Of a stretch of DNA of 30,612 nt, positions 13,305-19,893 are shown in pieces. The stretch's first letter is position 1, and each line of letters opens with the position of its first letter. Under the pieces are notes generated by a model. That model worked only from the letters and a program-made list of their open reading frames with translations, did no database searches and was not told the origin of the DNA. The DNA is from a virus: the IMG/VR virus record IMGVR_UViG_3300036985_002287, positions 1-30,612 of that record. One strand, written 5' to 3'. Made by a program: the position numbers and the translations under genes.

Positions 13305-13770
13305 CCTTTAAGTAAAATTTGACAAGTTTACGAATTGCCGGTATGTCTTTACGGCGAAATGCAGGATTCCATCCCGGCTGACGCGCCGCAATTGACTTCA
13401 TCTCTTCCAACTTCATACGTCCTTTGTAGACAGGAATACCACCGAAGGCATTCGTAGCCTTTTTGACACCACCTGTATCATAGTGATGTTTCTTATTGCC
13501 CATCGTAAACTCGACAGCCACGTGCCAGAAAAAGACACCGTTGTTCTGCCATTCGTTTACAGTATTAGTCTTTATCAAAGGACGGACTTCATCGATATGT
13601 ATGGAAGACCTGGCACCAGAATCTATTACAATACCTGAAGCCTTAATTCCTTGCTTCTGCAATTCATTCACGACCATTGCAGCGAATACACAACACCCGC
13701 CGTTATTGATATTAGGATACAGGTCGGAAACAACTTCACCCAGCTCGTCGAGCTTCTCTATGATAGACAT
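13276..13770 (-). CDS. Papain-like fold protein (164 aa)
   Basis: The NNGGCCVFAAMVVNELQKQG segment puts C26/C27 at the head of a helix. H83 (FWHVAVEF) and D98 (HHYDTGG) follow on strands. This is a Cys-His-Asp order like that of 4289-4699 and of papain-like hydrolases. GGAG precedes the ATG at 13770 but directly follows the U-tract of a terminator, so expression may depend on readthrough. Substrate unknown. Confidence 0.8.
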   Translation of the reverse strand: MSIIEKLDELGEVVSDLYPNINNGGCCVFAAMVVNELQKQGIKASGIVIDSGARSSIHIDEVRPLIKTNTVNEWQNNGVFFWHVAVEFTMGNKKHHYDTGGVKKATNAFGGIPVYKGRMKLEEMKSIAARQPGWNPAFRRKDIPAIRKLVKFYLKVDKAPIPAL

Positions 13771-13782
13771 GATTGTTTGCTC

Positions 13783-13820
13783 CAAAAAAAGAAATCCCAC
13801 ACCTGTTGCCAAGTGCGGGA
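13783..13820 (-). terminator. Intrinsic terminator
   Basis: Minus strand: TCCCGCAC-(10-nt loop)-GTGTGGGA (13813-13820 with 13795-13802), 8 bp with one G.U, then a U-rich tail with seven T in a row. It lies between 13826 and 13770. Confidence 0.85.
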
Positions 13821-13825
13821 ATCAA

Positions 13826-14038
13826 TTACTCGAAACGAGACAAGTCGTTGAGTACCTTCGGGTTCACTTGGAACCCGTTCCGCAGAGCCGCATCACGCAG
13901 CTTGAACGCTGATGGCAGCGTGGGGTTATTCAAACCAGCAAAGAGCTGGTTAATATCCTTCTGCACTTCTTCGCGTTGTTCACGCAATTCCACCGCAGTA
14001 CCGATAGTATCATGAGTTTCCTCAATCACTTCGACCAA
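13826..14038 (-). CDS. Hypothetical helical protein with unclear start (70 aa or more)
   Basis: From the TTG at 14038 the product reads MVEVIEETHDTIGTAVELRE and ends FQVNPKVLNDLSRFE. The frame remains open and clearly protein-like up to 14132 (including NPYREYILHWRYIIESRAFI) but contains no ATG, GTG or TTG there. A promoter and AAGGAG lie just upstream of that extension. The true start is therefore unsettled: a rare ATT at 14095, a lost start codon, or the TTG. Confidence 0.65.
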   Translation of the reverse strand: MVEVIEETHDTIGTAVELREQREEVQKDINQLFAGLNNPTLPSAFKLRDAALRNGFQVNPKVLNDLSRFE

Positions 14039-14138
14039 CCCAGCCGCATAGCGGATAAATGCCCTTGATTCGATAATATATCTCCAATGCAGAATGTATT
14101 CCCGATATGGGTTGAAGTTATCTGCTCCTTCAAATTAA

Positions 14139-14167
14139 ATTATAATATAAACACTTAATGATGTCAA
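14139..14167 (-). promoter_or_regulatory. sigma70-type promoter partly inside the homing endonuclease gene
   Basis: -35 TTGACA (14162-14167), 17-bp spacer, -10 TATAAT (14139-14144). The -35 is the complement of the first codons of the homing endonuclease. The conserved leader is absent but AAGGAG follows. Confidence 0.78.
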
Positions 14168-14730
14168 GTGATAAATATCATATGCCTTACATTTATCGTG
14201 TCGAAAATTTAGTGACAGGTCAATTTTATTACGGTGCTCGTTATATTGAAAAAACTACTCCGGAGCTCGACCTTTGGTTAAAATACTTTACTTCCTCTAA
14301 GGATGTAAAGAAATTAATAAAGGAATATGGTGTTCAGTCATTTACTAATCTTATCTTAGAAACTCATGCAGACGCCGATATTTGCTATCAAAAAGAACAG
14401 GATTTTATAAAAGAATATATCGATAATCCGCTATGTCTGAATAAACAATATACAATGTGTGGAAAGAAGATATTTCTATGCAAAGGCCATACGAATGAAA
14501 CAAAGGAAAAGATGAGTATTGCTAATAAAGGCAAACCGGCATGGAATAAAGGCATCTCCCCGTCCGACAATACGAGGCAAAAAATATCTCTTTCTGGAAA
14601 AGGTGTTGCAGGGTCCAAGAAAGGTGTAAAGAAAGGACCACGATCATTGGAAACTCGCCGGAAGATCTCGGAAACTAATATTCGAAAAAATGCAGAGCGT
14701 AGATTATTGTCTGACTCGTTTATCGAGTAA
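14158..14730 (+). CDS. GIY-YIG homing endonuclease with NUMOD3-type repeats
   Basis: The only plus-strand gene. Residues 9-26 (MPYIYRVENLVTGQFYYG) are the GIY-YIG core, followed by AR and later by an EQDFIKEY..NPLCLN segment with candidate catalytic Glu and Asn. From about 108 come NUMOD3-type motifs (TNETKEKMSIANKGKPAWNK, TRQKISLSGKG, LETRRKISETN), which bind DNA. The gene is AT-rich compared with its neighbours and has no clear ribosome binding site. ATG at 14182 is an alternative start. It is probably a mobile SegA-like gene inserted in an intergenic promoter. Confidence 0.92.
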   Translation: MMSSDKYHMPYIYRVENLVTGQFYYGARYIEKTTPELDLWLKYFTSSKDVKKLIKEYGVQSFTNLILETHADADICYQKEQDFIKEYIDNPLCLNKQYTMCGKKIFLCKGHTNETKEKMSIANKGKPAWNKGISPSDNTRQKISLSGKGVAGSKKGVKKGPRSLETRRKISETNIRKNAERRLLSDSFIE

Positions 14731-14740
14731 GGCATCAGCC

Positions 14741-14746
14741 TGTCAA
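14741..14746 (-). promoter_or_regulatory. Orphan -35 box, remnant of a split promoter cassette
   Basis: TTGACA containing the TGA stop of 14743-15225 is followed by the dyad AGGC-TGAT-GCCT but no -10 at 17 bp. This is the cassette layout interrupted by the endonuclease insertion. Confidence 0.6.
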
Positions 14747-15225
14747 GCCGTTACTTCTTCTTTCTTGTAACGCTTGATAATCTTTTCGCCTGTTTCGAGT
14801 TTGAACTCATCGCCCGAATTCGGGCCAAGTCCTTGGATCATCACCCATTCGTTATTGGACCAAGTTTCGATCTTGGAATCGAAGTCTTCACTCGCATCGC
14901 CCTGCATGAGGAACGGGTAGCACCGTGCAACCTTATCGTCCACAAGTTCAATCACTGTGAAGCATTCATTGTCGTCTTGAAGCTGTTCCTTGGTGCCAGG
15001 CTTGCCGGGTTTACGCACACCTTTCGGTACTGGTGCTCGCCCAAGCCCGTCAATCGGATCGTGTGCCTTTTTGCAGTTGTTATAATAGGTGCTGGCAGCG
15101 GCCCCTGTACACCCGATCTCAGCCATGATTTGCTCGCGCACAGTGCGACGGAACAGACGGCCGTCAGTGCCAGCAAGAGCAATATGCTGCTCATAAATTC
15201 GTGTTGCTTTTTCTTTTAGAGTCAT
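14743..15225 (-). CDS. Helix-turn-helix-like DNA-binding protein (160 aa)
   Basis: The N-terminal module FRRTVREQIMAEIGCT plus GAAASTYYNNCKK (about 25-53), followed by GLGR and a Lys/Pro/Gly tail, is shared with 16967-17389, 30326-30612 and the C-terminus of the SprT-like protein. Such modules occur in phage proteins presumed to bind DNA. The C-terminal half (WSNNEWVMIQGLGPNSGDEF) is different. The ATG at 15225 follows the promoter. Confidence 0.83.
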   Translation of the reverse strand: MTLKEKATRIYEQHIALAGTDGRLFRRTVREQIMAEIGCTGAAASTYYNNCKKAHDPIDGLGRAPVPKGVRKPGKPGTKEQLQDDNECFTVIELVDDKVARCYPFLMQGDASEDFDSKIETWSNNEWVMIQGLGPNSGDEFKLETGEKIIKRYKKEEVTA

Positions 15226-15251
15226 GTCAGTTCCTTTGTTGCGATGTGTGT

Positions 15252-15280
15252 ATTATAACAGGATGTTACCACCCTGTCAA
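15252..15280 (-). promoter_or_regulatory. sigma70-type promoter cassette with hairpin spacer
   Basis: -35 TTGACA (15275-15280), 17-bp spacer, -10 TATAAT (15252-15257). Dyad CAGGGTG-GTAA-CATCCTG (15259-15276) with one G.U pair and a GNRA-type loop. Leader is the full consensus. Confidence 0.9.
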
Positions 15281-15285
15281 TACAT

Positions 15286-15756
15286 TTACCAGCTTGAATG
15301 ATATTCGAAGTTCCAGTCATCGGGCCATGCAAGACACTCGTCGATTTCCTTGGCTGTACGTTCCAGATCGCCGAAGTAGTATTCGTCAAACTCCGTGCCA
15401 CCGAAGAAGAAGCCCGATTGCGAAGGAAGCAATTCTGCTGCCTTGCTGTGATCGGCTAGCACTTCTTTGCACTTATCGCGAAGTTCGGTTAGCAAATCAC
15501 GATCGGCATAATAGTTACCACAATCGTCGACGCCGCCCTGCACATTTTTCACAAACCATGCATGAATGGCATTAGCCTTGCGCCAATAGATTGCCCGTGC
15601 GCTAATTTCATTCACACGAGGACCCGGTGTGCCAAATTCGATGTGTGGTGTCAGTTCCGGGAACATTGCCGACACATCGGTGGCAATCTTCTTGTCCGGA
15701 TGGTCACCCGAACTCCACAGATAACGCTTACCACTCAGATACATATCCAAACCCAT
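15286..15756 (-). CDS. Conserved-type phage protein (156 aa)
   Basis: It starts MGLDMYLSGKRYLWSSGDHP, contains YWRKANAIHAWFVKNVQGGV and SGFFFGGTEFDEYYFGDLER. The MGLDMYL...YWRKAN.IH.WFV.NVQ...GFFFG pattern is widespread in phages and some bacteria without an assigned function. It is a single-gene unit behind 15784-15812. Confidence 0.88.
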   Translation of the reverse strand: MGLDMYLSGKRYLWSSGDHPDKKIATDVSAMFPELTPHIEFGTPGPRVNEISARAIYWRKANAIHAWFVKNVQGGVDDCGNYYADRDLLTELRDKCKEVLADHSKAAELLPSQSGFFFGGTEFDEYYFGDLERTAKEIDECLAWPDDWNFEYHSSW

Positions 15757-15783
15757 GATTGACTCCTTTGTTGCGATGTGTGT

Positions 15784-15812
15784 ATTATAAGGGAAAATTC
15801 CCTACCTGTCAA
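15784..15812 (-). promoter_or_regulatory. sigma70-type promoter with palindromic spacer
   Basis: -35 TTGACA (15807-15812), 17-bp spacer, -10 TATAAT (15784-15789). The spacer contains AGGGAATTTTCCCT, placed off centre. Consensus leader. Confidence 0.88.
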
Positions 15813-15826
15813 TGACTATTTGATAA

Positions 15827-16222
15827 TTAGCTGCCAATACAGAACTTGATGATCTTCTTTTCGGTATCGATTTCGATTTGCTCGAAGTAAAGATCGCTCA
15901 AGCAGTGACCCCAAATACCGTACGGACCTTCGGACGAATCACGATTGAGCATACCCGGAATGTTGGGTGTTTCGCCAACGGCTGCATCTTCAGCAGCATA
16001 GATATCCTCGTAGTCCTTCTTTGCCAGGAGCAAGATATCGATTGCGCTTGTCAGCCTGATAAGAGGGTGTGGGATACCGACTTCGACTGAAAGTGGGTAA
16101 CGATACATAAACGAATAAGTACCCACCAATCCAAGAGGCGTGTCATCTACCAAATAGCGTTCTTCCTCGCCAATATCTTCACGGGAGAATGAAGCGACAT
16201 GGTGGTTGCAATCAATTTTCAT
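15827..16222 (-). CDS. Hypothetical acidic phage protein (131 aa)
   Basis: It starts MKIDCNHHVASFSREDIGEE and contains YPLSVEVGIPHPLIRLTSAI and ILLLAKKDYEDIYAAEDAAV. No motif is recognised. It follows 16235-16402 after 12 bp with only a weak AAAGAAAG site. Confidence 0.8.
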   Translation of the reverse strand: MKIDCNHHVASFSREDIGEEERYLVDDTPLGLVGTYSFMYRYPLSVEVGIPHPLIRLTSAIDILLLAKKDYEDIYAAEDAAVGETPNIPGMLNRDSSEGPYGIWGHCLSDLYFEQIEIDTEKKIIKFCIGS

Positions 16223-16234
16223 AGTGTGCTTTCT

Positions 16235-16402
16235 TTAACAAGATTCTAAATCAAATTGGAGGCGATAAGATTCTTTGATAGCATCTTCATCGTTGGTTGC
16301 CTTGAGGAGGAATTCGTCACCACACCAGTAAAAGAAATAGTGACCCGTATCTTTCCAATACGAAACACGATCGGTAACTTCACGAATATTAGATTCTGGC
16401 AA
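16235..16402 (-). CDS. Small hypothetical protein, TTG start (55 aa)
   Basis: A TTG at 16402 lies 6 nt behind AAGGTG. The product reads MPESNIREVTDRVSYWKDTG, then HYFFYWCGDEFLLKATNDED. A GTG three codons upstream is in frame but lacks a site. It is the middle gene between 16420-16788 and 15827-16222. Confidence 0.75.
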   Translation of the reverse strand: MPESNIREVTDRVSYWKDTGHYFFYWCGDEFLLKATNDEDAIKESYRLQFDLESC

Positions 16403-16419
16403 GTTATTCACCTTTTAGG

Positions 16420-16788
16420 TTATTGTTTCCGACGCAGCTTCTCTGCAGTAATCAACTGCAAGATTTCGCTTGCCAACTCATCCTCGCCCTGCTTCATAGC
16501 TTGAGTGGCAAGAACACGGAGCTCAGCAAGTATGCTATAAACGGGAGATGTAATTTTGCAGCCATTACGCTCCAACATCTTGAAAGCAGTAAAGACATCA
16601 TCGTTCAATATACCGATCAACCCAATTGTCTGCGGGCTTGTGATTTCGGAAATATCTTTAGCTTCCTTGAGACCACATCCAGACAATTGCCGGATCGTCC
16701 TGATAACAGGGACCTTACCGATATCGCTATCATAATGCCCGATAGACAGATACTCTTTCGGGAAGGTAATTGTAAAGTGTTTGTCCAT
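16420..16788 (-). CDS. Second L7/L12 C-terminal-domain-like protein (122 aa)
   Basis: Residues 25-48 include PVIRTIRQLSGCGLKEAKDI, the bL12 CTD signature also found at 3497-3724, here followed by about 70 helical residues (SILAELRVLATQAMKQGEDE). The ATG at 16788 begins 6 nt after the -10, so the mRNA is probably leaderless. The cellular target is unknown. Confidence 0.82.
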   Translation of the reverse strand: MDKHFTITFPKEYLSIGHYDSDIGKVPVIRTIRQLSGCGLKEAKDISEITSPQTIGLIGILNDDVFTAFKMLERNGCKITSPVYSILAELRVLATQAMKQGEDELASEILQLITAEKLRRKQ

Positions 16789-16794
16789 GTGTGT

Positions 16795-16824
16795 ATTATA
16801 TACTGAGCTAATGGATGAAGTCAA
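16795..16824 (-). promoter_or_regulatory. sigma70-type promoter giving a leaderless mRNA
   Basis: -35 TTGACT (16819-16824), 18-bp spacer, -10 TATAAT (16795-16800). Only ACACAC separates the -10 from the ATG, so transcription should start at or next to the start codon. Confidence 0.78.
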
Positions 16825-16834
16825 CCTATTTGTT

Positions 16835-16929
16835 TAGTTAGTGCTCTTATCTGCCTGCCTGCACCCTCCGGATGGATAGCATCGACCCGTATACGGAACT
16901 CGCCCGACTTCAGTCTAGAGGCACTAACC
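16835..16929 (-). ncRNA. Possible structured RNA element closed by a long stem
   Basis: GTTAGTG and CACTAAC arms (stem extended through CTCT/AGAG with one bulge) enclose about 70 nt. Inner hairpins include TCCG-TATA-CGGG and CATCC-GGA-GGGTG. There is no ORF and no own promoter. It could be a processed RNA or a 3' UTR structure downstream of 16967-17389. Confidence 0.4.
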
Positions 16930-16955
16930 AAACAAGGCTCCCATGAGCCTTGTTT
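16930..16955. terminator. Bidirectional hairpin terminator
   Basis: A perfect 11-bp stem, AAACAAGGCTC with GAGCCTTGTTT around a 4-nt loop. The minus-strand tail is TTGTTTGG. It follows the end of 16967-17389. Confidence 0.75.
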
Positions 16956-16966
16956 CACCGTTTGGA

Positions 16967-17389
16967 TTAAGCTGTCGCAGCTTCGGTGGCCACCTCGACT
17001 GCCGGAGCAGCTTCGATGGTCTTGATTGCCAGCTTGGCCTTGTGCTTGGCAACAGCAGTGGTAATCAGCAAGTTGGCAGCGCCTTTGGAAATGCCGCTGA
17101 CCACCACTTCACCCGTCTTCACTTTGATGACATCGACAGTAACCAAAGGTTTGCGGCCGCCTTTTTTGCCTTCCGGACGACCCAAGCCTTCAACCGACTT
17201 GGGATTAGCCAAGCGAGCTACCTTCAGGCTGTGATTGTAATGTGTTGCAGCAGAAGCAATGCTAATGCCGAAGTTCATTACAGTTTCTTCCATCACGCGA
17301 CGACGGAAACCGGTGTCGCCCAACTCAGCACGTTCTGCCAAATACTTGCTGAAGTTGGCATTTGTAAAATCACGAATTCCTTGTGTCAT
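16967..17389 (-). CDS. Helix-turn-helix-like DNA-binding protein (140 aa)
   Basis: FRRRVMEETVMNFGISIASA plus ATHYNHSLK (about 28-57), then GLGRPEGKKGGRK, an AT-hook-like basic stretch, and an Ala-rich C-terminus. It is a paralog of 14743-15225 in the N-terminal module. The ATG at 17389 has AAAGG; an in-frame ATG at 17446 begins 6 nt after the -10 and could give a longer leaderless product. Confidence 0.82.
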   Translation of the reverse strand: MTQGIRDFTNANFSKYLAERAELGDTGFRRRVMEETVMNFGISIASAATHYNHSLKVARLANPKSVEGLGRPEGKKGGRKPLVTVDVIKVKTGEVVVSGISKGAANLLITTAVAKHKAKLAIKTIEAAPAVEVATEAATA

Positions 17390-17452
17390 ATAAACCTTTC
17401 TGTTGATAAGTAAACAATTCTTTTCTGGACTGTTTTTGCTGTCCATGTCGTT

Positions 17453-17481
17453 ATTATATGATAGGATGAGTCTATGGTCAA
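17453..17481 (-). promoter_or_regulatory. sigma70-type promoter
   Basis: -35 TTGACC (17476-17481), 17-bp spacer, -10 TATAAT (17453-17458). The transcribed leader is longer (about 60 nt) and does not match the common one. Confidence 0.8.
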
Positions 17482-17499
17482 TAGGTTTTAACAAGAATT

Positions 17500-17531
17500 T
17501 TGCCAAAAAGAAAGCCTACACAAGGTAGGCT
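17500..17531 (-). terminator. Intrinsic terminator
   Basis: Minus strand AGCCTAC-CTTGT-GTAGGCT (17513-17531) followed by TTCTTTTTGG. It ends the unit of 17553-17798. Confidence 0.88.
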
Positions 17532-17552
17532 GTTCTTTATACGGGTGGTAGG

Positions 17553-17798
17553 TTAAGCGTAAATCTTACCTTGAACACCGGCTTGGTCTCTACGGCTAAC
17601 TGTGTAAGCAGTATTGCCAACAGTGTTACGAGTGTTGGTGACTTTCAAACCTGCAGCACGCATTTCGCAGATGCGAGCGCGGAGATTCAAAATACCGTAT
17701 GTTTCACGAGCTTGGGCAGACGACATAGCCCGGCCCGTGCCTCGCAAGTGTTGTTCCAAGAATGTTTTCTGTGTCGAGACTAATTTTGTAAATGCCAT
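17553..17798 (-). CDS. Helix-turn-helix protein (81 aa)
   Basis: SSAQARETYGILNLRARICE plus MRAAGLKV (about 27-53) matches the small HTH fold in which A(R/E)ETYGI.NL..RI.ELR.AG forms the first helices (HTH_39-type), followed by NTAYTVSRR. AAGGAG lies 8 nt before the ATG. It probably acts as a DNA-binding regulator and is a single-gene unit flanked by terminators. Confidence 0.85.
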   Translation of the reverse strand: MAFTKLVSTQKTFLEQHLRGTGRAMSSAQARETYGILNLRARICEMRAAGLKVTNTRNTVGNTAYTVSRRDQAGVQGKIYA

Positions 17799-17825
17799 AT
17801 TATGGACTCCTTATTAAGTGTTCTA

Positions 17826-17854
17826 ATTATAACAGCCTCGCTAACGAAAGTCAA
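17826..17854 (-). promoter_or_regulatory. sigma70-type promoter
   Basis: -35 TTGACT (17849-17854), 17-bp spacer, -10 TATAAT (17826-17831). It starts within the tail of the terminator at 17855-17888. Confidence 0.82.
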
Positions 17855-17888
17855 GAAAAAGCGGCAACCATTTGCATAGCTGCCGCTT
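17855..17888 (-). terminator. Intrinsic terminator
   Basis: Minus strand AAGCGGCA (17881-17888) pairs with TGCCGCTT (17859-17866) around 14 nt, followed by TTTTTC. It isolates the HTH gene from upstream transcription. Confidence 0.88.
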
Positions 17889-17960
17889 AGTAGGTTAGAA
17901 CAGTTGATCCATAAAGGCGCTGTAAACCAGGTATAGAGTCAGTCACGAACCTTTCTACCT

Positions 17961-17992
17961 TATAATAAAAAGGGAGTTTCTAATGATTCCCT
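17961..17992 (-). terminator. Probable intrinsic terminator
   Basis: Minus strand AGGGA-(12 nt)-TCCCT followed by TTTTATTAT. The stem is short, but the U-rich tail is good. It would end transcripts from the promoter at 18232. Confidence 0.6.
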
Positions 17993-18107
17993 ATATTTAG
18001 AATTCTTACTGTGAAGGCTAACTTCTCTAGCGCAAGCAGCGCATCCTGGTTCACGCCAGTTCGGTTATGCAGGGGCCAGGTTGCTCAGGCCTTCTTATAC
18101 TCGGTCG
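17993..18107. other. Non-coding, hairpin-rich
   Basis: No gene is seen. It contains perfect inverted repeats GCGC-AAGCA-GCGC and CTGG-TTCACG-CCAG and longer CCTGG/CCAGG arms. It may be the 3' part of the RNA initiated at 18232. Confidence 0.4.
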
Positions 18108-18225
18108 GTAAAATAATTCACCAAATTAGAATGCACAAATCTATCACCATCGGCAAACAGTGATGTCGCAGGGTTGCCGCCCTACCGCCCCGCTGGGCGT
18201 CTATACACTCTAATTTGGTATCTTA
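18108..18225 (-). ncRNA. Probable small structured RNA with a four-way junction
   Basis: A consensus promoter (18232-18260) lies just upstream. The RNA is closed by a perfect 11-bp stem, ACCAAATTAGA (18209-18219) with TCTAATTTGGT (18120-18130), followed by GAATTATTTT. Inside are three hairpins: CGCCC-AGCG-GGGCG; GTAGGG-CGGCAA-CCCTGC (one G.U); ATCAC-(12 nt)-GTGAT. There is no ORF. It is not a canonical tRNA (no TTCGA arm, no CCA). Function unknown. Confidence 0.7.
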
Positions 18226-18231
18226 GCCGTA

Positions 18232-18260
18232 ATTATATGATAAAATATACAAACTGTCAA
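18232..18260 (-). promoter_or_regulatory. Consensus promoter of the structured RNA
   Basis: -35 TTGACA (18255-18260), 17-bp spacer, -10 TATAAT (18232-18237). No ribosome binding site or gene follows, which supports an RNA gene. Confidence 0.83.
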
Positions 18261-18278
18261 CAAGTATTTAGTCAAACA

Positions 18279-18300
18279 GAAAGCGTCCGAAGACGCTTTC
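18279..18300 (-). terminator. Terminator hairpin with UUCG loop
   Basis: Minus strand GAAAGCGTC-TTCG-GACGCTTTC, a perfect 9-bp stem with a C(UUCG)G loop, followed by TGTTTGAC. It ends transcription from the AAA+ ATPase gene. Confidence 0.82.
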
Positions 18301-18302
18301 AA

Positions 18303-18486
18303 GGGCTGAACCGATCACCTTGTTATGCAGACACCATACTGAATCCTAGGTATCCGGGTCACAAAGTCCTTCCCTTATAATGTGGGAAGTGGAAGCCGGG
18401 CTCTCAATAATAGCCTCTCTATTCGGGGTGGAGCTCTCCAGTGCCTACTCCACCCACGTTAATGCCAAGCACAGCACAGGGTTCTT
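18303..18486 (-). other. 3' UTR of the ATPase gene, hairpin-rich
   Basis: No gene is seen. It contains GGGTGGAG/CTCCACCC (8 bp), GGCT/AGCC and TTCCC/GGGAA stems. It lies between the ATPase stop and the terminator at 18279. Confidence 0.5.
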
Positions 18487-19623
18487 TTATACGTCCGCGA
18501 GTACCATTCCCGCACGTTCCGCCTGTTGACGTTTCTCCAACAGACGCTTAAACTTCGCTTCACGTACCAGCGTCGTTGATTCTGCCAACGAACGCCATTC
18601 GTATTGGTCCACTTTGACGAAGTCCGCGATCTTTTTCACTGCGCGTAGGCTAACTTCACGCATAAATTCCGCATTACTTACAACGAAGTCCAAGATCTCC
18701 GCTTCTTGTAGTGGCGTAAATTGGTATGATTCCAACATTCCGTCACGAACGATCTGCTTGATACGCAACAACTTGTCACGCATAGACCCAATCTCCAAGT
18801 CCAAGTAGTGACAACGTGACATAATTGCTTCTAAGTGTTGCGAAATGCGCGACCCTTTTGCAATGGTACGTTCGAAGTCGATGTTCGACAAGAAGATAAC
18901 GCTACCCTCAAAGTCAAACGCATTTGGAATTTCGCCGTCGCCAAGTACACGACTTTCTTTATTCCAGCAGATACGGCGCGTGTCGCCACTGTTCAATGCA
19001 GTCTTCATCAAGTTAAGGCATTCTTCTTCAAACAGCACACCATCCGCATCATCAAACACAAGCACCTGTTCCGGGCTGCGATTGTAATAAAGCTTCTGGT
19101 ACAAGCCGATGCTCGAAACACCGCCGCTGACAACTTCATACTTCGGATCTTGCCCTGCAAGTTTACGAAACATATTTGCCTTCTTCAGCTGCTCTTCGAC
19201 GCCGTAAGACTTGCCAATACCCGGAGGGCCTGACACAACAAGGCCACGCACTACGCCCTGGGCGCAAGCGTCTGTGATCTTATCGAGCATTGCGAATGTT
19301 TCGCTAATACGCTCCATAGCATCGTCATCTGTTTCAGCAGAAACAAATGCTTGCTCGTAATTCGTGCCAGTTTCGATCTTTCCGCTGCCCGTTGCGATAG
19401 TGACGTGTTCTGACAGCACTTCACCTGCTTCATCCAACAGTGTAAAATCGCCAGGCATAACTTTGACACGCTGATGCGATACTGCACCTTTCTTTGGTGC
19501 GGGGTTATAGATGGTAACAAAACCACCAAAAGCACCTTCTTGGTAGGGTTTAATGAGTGGGAAGATGCCAGAGACAACTTCATTGCGATGGAAACCTTTA
19601 ACGATACTTACTTTAATAGTCAT
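18487..19623 (-). CDS. AAA+ ATPase (378 aa)
   Basis: Walker A GPPGIGKS at 132-139, Walker B VLVFDDAD at 187-194, a sensor-1-like VIFLSNIDF at 242-250 and a possible Arg finger at 269-270 (MSRC). The N-terminal 110 residues are a separate beta-rich domain (FGGFVTIYNPAPKKG, VKVMPGDFTLLDEAG), and the C-terminus is charged and helical. This architecture occurs in phage-encoded AAA+ proteins of unknown role, possibly remodelling of DNA or protein complexes. It is the largest gene here and monocistronic. Confidence 0.93.
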   Translation of the reverse strand: MTIKVSIVKGFHRNEVVSGIFPLIKPYQEGAFGGFVTIYNPAPKKGAVSHQRVKVMPGDFTLLDEAGEVLSEHVTIATGSGKIETGTNYEQAFVSAETDDDAMERISETFAMLDKITDACAQGVVRGLVVSGPPGIGKSYGVEEQLKKANMFRKLAGQDPKYEVVSGGVSSIGLYQKLYYNRSPEQVLVFDDADGVLFEEECLNLMKTALNSGDTRRICWNKESRVLGDGEIPNAFDFEGSVIFLSNIDFERTIAKGSRISQHLEAIMSRCHYLDLEIGSMRDKLLRIKQIVRDGMLESYQFTPLQEAEILDFVVSNAEFMREVSLRAVKKIADFVKVDQYEWRSLAESTTLVREAKFKRLLEKRQQAERAGMVLADV

Positions 19624-19649
19624 TAAATACCTTTCTTGTTTAAGTATGT

Positions 19650-19678
19650 ATTATACAGCATTTGGTCGATTCGGTCAA
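19650..19678 (-). promoter_or_regulatory. sigma70-type promoter of the ATPase gene
   Basis: -35 TTGACC (19673-19678), 17-bp spacer, -10 TATAAT (19650-19655). The stop TGA of 19675-19893 is inside the -35. Confidence 0.82.
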
Positions 19679-19893
19679 CCGTTTTGTTCAACATACTCTT
19701 TGGCATATCGAAGATGGCTAAACTCGGCCTCCTTAAGACCGTCATTAGCCCTTGTCCAAGAATACCATTTGTCGGGAATCATTTCTCGTTTACCTGCCCA
19801 GATCTTTCTGCGGAACTCTCTGCGAATTTCTCCGCAGATTATTCCGTTCCGGAAAACAAATAACCCGTTCTCAGACTTCTGATACGAGACCAT
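19675..19893 (-). CDS. Basic hypothetical phage protein (72 aa)
   Basis: It starts MVSYQKSENGLFVFRNGIIC and has REFRRKIWAGKREMIPDKWY. The ATG at 19893 lies inside the preceding gene (23-nt overlap). A longer open frame exists, but its upstream part is only the shadow of 19871-20134. Function unknown. Confidence 0.75.
   Translation of the reverse strand: MVSYQKSENGLFVFRNGIICGEIRREFRRKIWAGKREMIPDKWYSWTRANDGLKEAEFSHLRYAKEYVEQNG

Noticed and set aside
17900-17995. Short minus-strand frame ending VTDSIPGLQRLYGSTVLTY
   Set aside because: It has no ATG; a GTG has a poorly spaced site, and the segment lies after a probable terminator.
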